From: Magnetospirillum sp.
Lineage (GTDB): Bacteria; Pseudomonadota; Alphaproteobacteria; Rhodospirillales; Magnetospirillaceae
DNA: 10,000 nt
NCBI GenBank assembly: GCA_020217035.1
Contig: JAIWOG010000178.1
Span: forward strand, 1 to 10,000
Direction of reading: 5' to 3'
Shown: positions 5,479 to 10,000 of the stretch, piece after piece
How positions within the stretch are numbered: the stretch's first letter is position 1
Layout: each line of letters opens with the position of its first letter
Program-made: the position numbers and the translations under genes
Notes under the pieces: generated by a model
Database searches by the model: none
The model's input: only the letters and a program-made list of their open reading frames with translations
What the model was told of the DNA's origin: nothing

Positions 5479-6609
5479 ATGACCGCGAAGATCACTCGTT
5501 TTCTGGAGGAAGTCCGTCCTGCGACGCCGTGCGTGGTCGTCGATCTGGACGTGGTGCGAGATAACTACAACGGCCTGCGCCACTGGCTGCCCTTGGCCCA
5601 GGTTTACTATGCGGTGAAGGCCAATCCGGCCCCCGAGATCGTGCGCATGTTGGTGGGGCTGGGCTCCAGCTTCGACGTCGCCTCGCGCGGCGAGATCGAT
5701 CTGTGCCTGGAAAACGGGGCGCGGGCCGAGAACATCTCGTTCGGCAACACCATCAAGAAGCAGTCGGACATCGCCTACGCCTATGCCAAGGGCGTGCGCC
5801 TGTACGCTTTCGACTCGGAAGCCGAGTTGGAAAAGCTGGCCCAATCGGCGCCGGGTTCGCGCGTCTTCTGCCGTATCCTGATGACCTGCGACGGCGCCGA
5901 ATGGCCGCTGTCGCGCAAGTTCGGCTGCGAAGCCGAAATGGCCCGCGACCTGCTGATCAAGGCGCGCGAGCTGGGCATGGAGCCCTATGGCGTGTCGTTC
6001 CATGTGGGCAGCCAGCAGACCGATTTGGGTCAGTGGGACATCGCTGTCGGCAAGGCCGCCATGCTGTTCACCGCGCTGAACGAAGCCGGCATCGATTTGA
6101 AGATGATCAACCTGGGCGGCGGTTTCCCGGCCCAGTACCGGTCCAACATCCCGGAAGTGGAACGCTATGCCGACGCCGTCATGCATGCCATGACCAACCA
6201 TTTCGGCAACGCCCTGCCGGCCATGATCATCGAACCCGGCCGTTCGCTGGTCGGCGATGCCGGCATCCTGGAAGCCGAAGTGGTGCTGATCTCGAAGAAG
6301 TCCTATGACGAAGACGTTCGCTGGGTCTATCTGGACATCGGCAAGTTCGGCGGCCTGGCCGAAACCATGGACGAAGCCATCAAGTACCGCATCCAGACCC
6401 CCCATGACGGCGGCGCAACCGCCCCGGTGGTTCTGGCCGGCCCGACCTGCGATTCGGCCGACATCTTGTATGAAAAGGCCGGCTATGAAATGCCCGTCAC
6501 CCTGAAGGTGGGCGACAAGGTGCGTATTCTGTCCACCGGCGCCTACACCACGTCTTATTCGGCGGTGAACTTCAATGGCTTCGCGCCCTTGAAGGCTTAT
6601 TTCATCTGA
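5479..6609 (+). CDS. Ornithine (or lysine/ornithine) decarboxylase, fold-III PLP enzyme
   Basis: A 376-residue cytoplasmic enzyme of the alanine-racemase-fold decarboxylases, which converts ornithine to putrescine, the entry to polyamine synthesis. Seen directly: the PLP lysine Lys47 in VYYAVKANP, SFDVASRGEID (64-74), FHVGSQ with His175 stacking on PLP, the phosphate loop GGGFP (213-217), EPGR (252-255), GPTCDSADILYE (321-332) with catalytic Cys324-Asp325, and GAYTTSYSAVNFNGF (354-368). The CDSAD form and the absence of a DapDC-type C-terminus favour ornithine decarboxylase over diaminopimelate decarboxylase. Bifunctional use of lysine cannot be excluded. The start at 5479 is fixed by GGGAGG (5466-5471), 7-nt spacing. 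The gene is monocistronic: long structured leader before it, strong terminator after it. Regulation is probably through the leader peptide and RNA upstream. Confidence 0.93.
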   Translation: MTAKITRFLEEVRPATPCVVVDLDVVRDNYNGLRHWLPLAQVYYAVKANPAPEIVRMLVGLGSSFDVASRGEIDLCLENGARAENISFGNTIKKQSDIAYAYAKGVRLYAFDSEAELEKLAQSAPGSRVFCRILMTCDGAEWPLSRKFGCEAEMARDLLIKARELGMEPYGVSFHVGSQQTDLGQWDIAVGKAAMLFTALNEAGIDLKMINLGGGFPAQYRSNIPEVERYADAVMHAMTNHFGNALPAMIIEPGRSLVGDAGILEAEVVLISKKSYDEDVRWVYLDIGKFGGLAETMDEAIKYRIQTPHDGGATAPVVLAGPTCDSADILYEKAGYEMPVTLKVGDKVRILSTGAYTTSYSAVNFNGFAPLKAYFI

Positions 6610-6629
6610 TCTTGGCCATCCGGCAAACA

Positions 6630-6670
6630 AAAGAGGCGCGGTCCGCAAGGGCCGCGCCTCTTTCGTCTTT
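6630..6670. terminator. Strong bidirectional intrinsic terminator
   Basis: AAAGAGGCGCGG (6630-6641) pairs perfectly with CCGCGCCTCTTT (6652-6663), a 12-bp stem with a 10-nt loop. T-rich sequence follows on the plus strand, and the A-run before the stem gives a T-run for minus-strand transcripts. It sits between the decarboxylase stop (6609) and the convergent gene ending at 6683, so it serves both. Confidence 0.9.
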
Positions 6671-6682
6671 ATCGGGGCGTCG

Positions 6683-6940
6683 TCACGGGCTGGGGTGGTC
6701 GTGGCGGAATTCTTCCAGCCCGTGCTTCCAAGCCTGTTCGGTTTCCAGGTGGTGGTCGTGGGCCAGTTTCACTTCGGCCTCGATCGCGGCTTCCACCTGG
6801 TCGCAGCCATCGGGCTGTTCCAGCACGGTCTCCGCCCATTCGGCGGCCACCACGGTGGGCACGTGCTTGAAGCAGGCGACGGCGTCCAATTGTTCGGGTG
6901 TCAGGCCGCTGAAGGCGACGCAATCGGTCAGGGACAACAT
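6683..6940 (-). CDS. Small acidic hypothetical protein
   Basis: An 85-residue soluble protein, acidic and mostly helical by composition, with a His/Asp-rich C-terminus (AHDHHLE at 60-66, RHDHPSP at the end). GGAG lies 7 nt before the ATG (within 6944-6952 on the minus strand), supporting this start. The N-terminal half, with DCVAFSGLTPEQLDAVACFK (6-25) then HVPTVVAAEWAE (26-37), resembles short alphaproteobacterial hypothetical proteins of the pattern DCxxLxxLTxEE...HEHVPExVAAE, as I recall them. No function is known for these. It shares the terminator with the decarboxylase gene and diverges from the gene at 7135. Confidence 0.7.
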   Translation of the reverse strand: MLSLTDCVAFSGLTPEQLDAVACFKHVPTVVAAEWAETVLEQPDGCDQVEAAIEAEVKLAHDHHLETEQAWKHGLEEFRHDHPSP

Positions 6941-6996
6941 GGCCGGTCTCCATCGCTATGGAAGGGCATTTGTGCTTGTGCTTTTCAACGTTGACG

Positions 6997-7026
6997 ATCC
7001 TAGCACAGGTCCGCGACTGATTTCGA
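6997..7026 (-). promoter_or_regulatory. Weak candidate promoter for the 85-residue protein gene
   Basis: On the minus strand TCGAAA (7021-7026) and TAGGAT (6997-7002) are separated by 18 nt, and TG precedes the -10 region as in an extended -10. Each hexamer matches only 4 of 6 consensus bases. It would give a leader of about 50 nt. Confidence 0.25.
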
Positions 7027-7058
7027 CATGTCCCTAGTCTTTGTAATAAAATTCGCAA

Positions 7059-7081
7059 TGCACCATAAATGTTGCGGTGCA
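7059..7081. repeat. Inverted repeat TGCACC/GGTGCA
   Basis: TGCACC (7059-7064) and GGTGCA (7076-7081) form a 6-bp perfect dyad around 11 bases. CGCAA (7054-7058)/TTGCG (7072-7076) is an alternative overlapping dyad. It lies just upstream of the FNR-like box and could be a second operator. Confidence 0.35.
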
Positions 7082-7085
7082 ATGC

Positions 7086-7099
7086 TTGACCAAGGTCAG
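7086..7099. promoter_or_regulatory. FNR/FixK-like dyad TTGACCAAGGTCAG
   Basis: The core TGACC-AA-GGTCA is a perfect inverted repeat. The whole fits TTGAC-N4-GTCAA except for the last base. The FNR/FixK/NnrR family of the CRP superfamily binds TTGAY-N4-RTCAA sites in alphaproteobacteria. It lies 36 nt upstream of the ATG at 7135. No clear -10 could be placed, so its role (activation or repression) is undetermined. Confidence 0.4.
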
Positions 7100-7134
7100 T
7101 TGCCGAAATCGTCGCAGGGGAGCAAACTCGCGCC

Positions 7135-7374
7135 ATGTTCACCAAGTTTCTTTTGACCGTGGCCGTGGTGGCCCTGATCTGGTTCGGCTTCCGCTATGCC
7201 CAGCGCCTGGGCGAGCGCCGCGATCGGCCGCCCCGGACGCCGAGCGCCGGCAAAGAGCGCTTCACCCCGGACATGGACGGCGATTCGGTCCGCGATCTGG
7301 TCAAGTGCCCGATCTGCAACACTTGGCGGCCGGCCGGCGCGGCGTCTTGCGGGCGGAATGAATGCCCATATTAA
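7135..7374 (+). CDS. Small membrane-anchored CxxC zinc-ribbon-like protein
   Basis: A 79-residue protein. The N-terminal transmembrane helix spans about residues 4-19, followed by a basic, proline-rich linker (RYAQRLGERRDRPPR). The C-terminal cysteine motif is Cys58-x2-Cys61-x10-Cys72-x4-Cys77, consistent with a small zinc ribbon facing the cytoplasm by the positive-inside rule. The layout (TM helix, linker, terminal CxxC knuckle) is loosely like PP0621-type small proteins, without enough identity to name it. AGGGGAG at 7117-7123 precedes the ATG at a rather long spacing of about 11 nt. The next gene starts 11 nt after the stop codon, so the two are probably co-transcribed. Confidence 0.65.
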   Translation: MFTKFLLTVAVVALIWFGFRYAQRLGERRDRPPRTPSAGKERFTPDMDGDSVRDLVKCPICNTWRPAGAASCGRNECPY

Positions 7375-7385
7375 GCGAGGGAAAG

Positions 7386-7793
7386 ATGCGCTCGATCATG
7401 GCGTTGATGGTGGCGGGAATGTTGACGGGCTGCGCCTTGCCGCCGCCGGATCAGCCGGCGTCGCCCAACCGCATGGGGCGTTTCATGGGGCTGGTGTCGC
7501 GCTGCGGCTGTTCCGACATCGGCACCGAGCGCATGCTGGCCGACTATGCCAAGGCGGCGGCGCATTATTCCGCCGCCGACATCAAGGCGATGAAGGGCTA
7601 TGTGGATCTGGGATTGACGGAAAATTTCGACAACCAGATGGAAATCTGCGCCGAAGCCTGTTCGCAATCCTGCATGGTCAACGCCGTGGCCCAGCCCTTG
7701 GGCGGCAAAACCGTTCCCGGCATCGCCGCCTGTCTGGTCAACGAACGCGACCTGCATCTGACGACGGGGCGGATGAGCGGCGACTGGGATTAA
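7386..7793 (+). CDS. Cysteine-rich predicted lipoprotein, unknown function
   Basis: A 135-residue protein. Short signal peptide MRSIMALMVAGM followed by lipobox LTGC, with Cys16 the predicted lipidated residue. The next residues, ALPPPDQPASP, form a proline-rich tether, and +2 is Ala, so sorting to the outer membrane is expected. The mature part has CGC early on, then a CAEACSQSC cluster and one more Cys, suggesting disulfides or metal binding in the periplasm. It contains predicted helices (MLADYAKAAAHYSAADIKAM). The ATG at 7386 is chosen because GAGG at 7377-7380 precedes it and it gives a clean lipoprotein signal; an in-frame ATG at 7362 would overlap the upstream gene and spoil the signal peptide. 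No family recognised. Confidence 0.7.
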   Translation: MRSIMALMVAGMLTGCALPPPDQPASPNRMGRFMGLVSRCGCSDIGTERMLADYAKAAAHYSAADIKAMKGYVDLGLTENFDNQMEICAEACSQSCMVNAVAQPLGGKTVPGIAACLVNERDLHLTTGRMSGDWD

Positions 7794-7794
7794 A

Positions 7795-7845
7795 GCATCT
7801 TCACGCGAAGCGTGAAGATGCGAGCAGCCCGGCACGGGCCATTTT
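7795..7845. terminator. Tandem hairpins between convergent genes
   Basis: GCATCTTCACGC (7795-7806) pairs perfectly with GCGTGAAGATGC (7810-7821) around GAA. On the minus strand it is followed by TTTAAT, so it can terminate ctaE. On the plus strand a second hairpin, GCCCG (7827-7831)/CGGGC (7835-7839), is followed by CATTTT and can terminate the lipoprotein gene. Confidence 0.8.
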
Positions 7846-7850
7846 ATAAG

Positions 7851-8657
7851 TCAGCCGTTCCCCCACCAATAGACCCAGACGAACAGGAACAGCCACACCA
7901 CGTCGACGAAGTGCCAGTACCAGGCGGCGGCCTCGAAACCCACATGGTGGTCGGGGGTGAAGTGGCCCTTGCGGGCACGGACGGCGCACACCGCCAGGAA
8001 GCATACCCCGACGAAGACGTGGAAGCCGTGGAAGCCGGTGGCCATGTAGAACACCGACGGATAGACGCCTTCGGTGAACTTGAAGGTGGCCTCGCCGTAT
8101 TCCACCATCTGAAGGCTGAGGAACAAAACACCCAGCGCCACCGACGCCAACAGGCCCAGAACCACTTGTTTGGTCTTGCCTTCGCGCACGCCGTGATGGG
8201 CCCAGTTCACCGTCGCCCCCGAGGACAGCAGGATCAGAGTGTTGATGAAGGGCAGGCTCCAGGTGTGCAGGGGCTCGATGCCGGCTGGCGGCCATTCGGT
8301 CACCGACGGGTTGGTGCCCAGGGCGCCATGGAAGAAGGCCCAGAAGAAGGCGACGAAGAACATCACTTCCGAGGCGATGAACAGCACCATGCCCAGGCGC
8401 AGGCCGTGGCGGACCTCGGGGCTGTGGGCGTGGTCGTGACGGGCTTCCTTGACCACGTCGCGCCACCACAAGACGGCCGTCGCCACCACCACCGCCAACC
8501 CCACCCACATCCAAAGCGTGGAGGCGCGGTCGTGGAACCAGTGCACGGCGCCATAGGCCATGACGAAGGCCCCCAGCGACGCGACCAGCGGCCACGGGCT
8601 GGGATTGAGCAGATGGAACGGGTGGTCCTGATGGGGATGCGGGGATGGATGGCTCAT
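7851..8657 (-). CDS. ctaE: Cytochrome c oxidase subunit III
   Basis: A 268-residue inner-membrane protein, full length for a seven-helix alphaproteobacterial subunit III of the aa3 oxidase. A His/Pro-rich N-terminus (HPSPHPHQDHPFHLLNPSPWP) precedes TM1. Seen: RLGMVLFIASEVMFFVAFFW (87-106) with the conserved Glu97, the TEWPPAGIEPL loop (120-130), GFHGFHVFVG (208-217), and the C-terminal WYWHFVDVVWLFLFVWVYW. Subunit III stabilises the catalytic core and sustains proton uptake; it binds no redox metal. The ATG at 8657 overlaps the ctaG stop as ATGA (8654-8657), indicating translational coupling. It is the last gene of the cluster; no surf1 or DUF983 gene follows before the convergent lipoprotein gene. 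Confidence 0.97.
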   Translation of the reverse strand: MSHPSPHPHQDHPFHLLNPSPWPLVASLGAFVMAYGAVHWFHDRASTLWMWVGLAVVVATAVLWWRDVVKEARHDHAHSPEVRHGLRLGMVLFIASEVMFFVAFFWAFFHGALGTNPSVTEWPPAGIEPLHTWSLPFINTLILLSSGATVNWAHHGVREGKTKQVVLGLLASVALGVLFLSLQMVEYGEATFKFTEGVYPSVFYMATGFHGFHVFVGVCFLAVCAVRARKGHFTPDHHVGFEAAAWYWHFVDVVWLFLFVWVYWWGNG

Positions 8658-9193
8658 GACCGGCCCTGCCTGTCGTGAAGAGGGAAGAAGGTGTAGGACA
8701 GCGTGATGGTGGTGATTTCCCGGGTGGTCTCGTCCTCGGCCAAGCCAGGGTCGACGAAGAAGGTCACCGGCATGTCGACGCTTTGCCCCGGTTCCAGCCG
8801 CTGCTCGGTGAAGCAGAAGCATTCCACCTTGTTGAAAAAGCGTCCGGCCTTGGCCGGCGTCACGTTGAAGGTGGCGGTGCCCACCACCGCCTGGTCGGAG
8901 GTGTTGGTGGCGGTGTAGAAGGCCAGCACCTGTTCGCCCAGATGGGTGTCCACATGGGACTGCGCCGGCTTGAACCGCCACGGCAAATCCTTGGCCTTGG
9001 ACGCGTCGAAGCGCACGGTGATCGCCCGGCTGGTGGTCTGGGCCGCGTGGTCGGCGACCTTGGTGGTGCCGCCATAACCGGTGACCCGGCAGAACAGGTC
9101 GTAAAGCGGCACGCTGACCGCCACCAGCCCCACCATGACGGCGATCGCCGCCAGGCTGGCCAGCACCACCGGGGCATGGCGGCGGCGTTCCAT
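8654..9193 (-). CDS. ctaG: Cytochrome c oxidase copper-assembly protein CtaG/Cox11
   Basis: A 179-residue protein. A single N-terminal transmembrane helix (about 9-29) leads to a periplasmic immunoglobulin-like domain. YDLFCRVTGYGGTT (31-44) carries the conserved Cys35 near the membrane, and VECFCFTEQRLEPGQ (123-137) carries the copper-binding CFCF pair Cys125/Cys127, followed by MPVTFFVDP (141-149). The protein delivers Cu(I) to the CuB site of subunit I. This is a complete member of usual length. It starts 4 nt after the ctaD stop (9198-9200 region) and overlaps ctaE by 4 nt, so it is made with its client subunits. Confidence 0.97.
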   Translation of the reverse strand: MERRRHAPVVLASLAAIAVMVGLVAVSVPLYDLFCRVTGYGGTTKVADHAAQTTSRAITVRFDASKAKDLPWRFKPAQSHVDTHLGEQVLAFYTATNTSDQAVVGTATFNVTPAKAGRFFNKVECFCFTEQRLEPGQSVDMPVTFFVDPGLAEDETTREITTITLSYTFFPLHDRQGRS

Positions 9194-9197
9194 GGCC

Positions 9198-10000
9198 TTA
9201 TTCCGCCGGGTGGCCCGCTTCGGGGCCGATACGGGGGATCTTGTCGAAGGAATGGAAAGGCGGCGGCGAGCTGACGCTCCATTCCAGGGTGGTGGCGCCT
9301 TGGCCCCAGGGATTGGCCGCCACCTGGCTGCCGGCGGCGAAGGTGCGCCAACAGATATAGACGAACAAGAGGGCGGCGGCGAAGGCGATGTAGGCGCCGA
9401 TGGAAGAAACGAAGTTCCAGCCCCAAAAGGCGTCGGGATAGTCGGGGATACGGCGCGGCATGCCGGCCAGACCCAGGAAGTGCTGGGGGAAGAAAGTCAG
9501 GTTGACGCCGACGAAGGTCATCCAGAAATGCAGCTTGCCCAAGCCTTCCGGGTATTGGCGGCCGCTCATCTTGCCGATCCAGTAATAGAAGCCGGCGAAC
9601 ATGGCGAAGACGGCGCCCAAGGACAGCACATAGTGGAAATGGGCGACCACGTAATAGGTGTCGTGCAACGCGATGTCGACGCCGGAATTGGCCAGCACCA
9701 CCCCGGTGACGCCGCCCATGGTGAACAGGAAGACGAAGCCGGTGGCCCACAGCATGGGGGTCTTGAACTCGATGGAACCGCCCCACATGGTGGCGATCCA
9801 ACTGAACACCTTGATGCCGGTGGGCACGGCGATGACCATGGTGGCGGCGGTGAAATAGGCCCGCGTGTTGACGTTCAGACCCACGGTGAACATGTGGTGC
9901 GCCCACACCACGAAGCCGACCACGCCGATGGCCACCATGGCGTAGGCCATGCCCAGATAGCCGAAGACCGGCTTCTTCGAGAAGGTGGCGATGATATGGC
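9198..10000 (-). CDS. ctaD: Cytochrome c oxidase subunit I, aa3 type (partial, N-terminal half off the right edge)
   Basis: The frame is open to the window end. The 266 visible residues begin [16 protein letters not shown] and are the C-terminal half of a protein of about 530 residues. Seen: WAHHMFTVG with the two adjacent CuB histidines (codons 9894-9899), [17 protein letters not shown] with the K-channel Thr and Lys, [15 protein letters not shown] with the heme a3 and heme a axial histidines (HFH, codons 9633-9641), and [14 protein letters not shown]. It is the catalytic subunit that reduces O2 and pumps protons across the inner membrane. The HPEVY/CuB His-Tyr region lies outside. The C-terminus is the hydrophilic tail [19 protein letters not shown]. 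It is followed directly by ctaG, without the ctaB often found between them. Confidence 0.97.
   Translation of the reverse strand, partial: HIIATFSKKPVFGYLGMAYAMVAIGVVGFVVWAHHMFTVGLNVNTRAYFTAATMVIAVPTGIKVFSWIATMWGGSIEFKTPMLWATGFVFLFTMGGVTGVVLANSGVDIALHDTYYVVAHFHYVLSLGAVFAMFAGFYYWIGKMSGRQYPEGLGKLHFWMTFVGVNLTFFPQHFLGLAGMPRRIPDYPDAFWGWNFVSSIGAYIAFAAALLFVYICWRTFAAGSQVAANPWGQGATTLEWSVSSPPPFHSFDKIPRIGPEAGHPAE

Noticed and set aside
5401..6648. Minus-strand open frame of about 415 codons opposite the decarboxylase
   Set aside because: It is fully antisense to a gene with all catalytic motifs, runs through the terminator hairpin and has no domain signal.
7022..7049. Plus-strand promoter TTCGAC / TAATAA upstream of the gene at 7135
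   Set aside because: The -35 matches only two consensus positions; the AT-rich TAATAA alone is not enough to support a promoter.
7801..8595. Minus-strand frame overlapping ctaE in another register
   Set aside because: It is a shadow of subunit III, whose own frame shows the full set of conserved membrane motifs and the ATGA overlap with ctaG.

Overview
The window looks like chromosomal DNA of a high-GC alphaproteobacterium, probably a Rhodospirillales/Magnetospirillum-type organism. This rests on gene content and style (ThiS-ThiG fusion, aa3 oxidase cluster ctaD-ctaG-ctaE, fold-III ornithine decarboxylase with a long leader). The genus is an inference. I see no insertion sequence, CRISPR array, rRNA or tRNA.

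Left part (1-4924). aroQ (type II 3-dehydroquinate dehydratase) runs leftward off the edge. Divergent from it are a PstS-like periplasmic binding protein and, immediately after its stop codon, a two-transmembrane sensor histidine kinase with eroded ATP-binding motifs; the two probably form one sensory unit. Next come a signal-anchored AsmA-like protein and a single-ORF ThiS-ThiG fusion for the thiamin thiazole. Facing it, and sharing a TTAA with its stop codon, is a small CxxCxxCC cysteine-cluster protein.

Centre (4925-6680). An AT-rich divergent intergenic region carries three inverted repeats. It leads into a leader of about 350 nt upstream of an ornithine/lysine decarboxylase gene. The leader encodes a well-initiated 40-residue peptide whose C-terminal FD...R segment lies at the same residue numbers as in the E. 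coli ornithine-sensing arrest peptide SpeFL. It also contains mutually exclusive hairpins and an anti-Shine-Dalgarno CCTCCC complementary to the decarboxylase ribosome binding site. This is the most interesting part of the window: a probable ornithine/polyamine-responsive translational switch. A strong bidirectional terminator closes the gene.

Right part (6680-10000). A small acidic hypothetical protein is on the minus strand. Divergent from it is a two-gene plus-strand unit encoding a membrane-anchored CxxC zinc-ribbon-like protein and a cysteine-rich lipoprotein, preceded by an FNR/FixK-like dyad. A 12-bp perfect hairpin separates this unit from the convergent cytochrome c oxidase cluster ctaD (partial)-ctaG-ctaE, which is tightly packed and lacks ctaB between ctaD and ctaG.

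The long antisense reading frames opposite the kinase and decarboxylase genes are high-GC artefacts and are not annotated.
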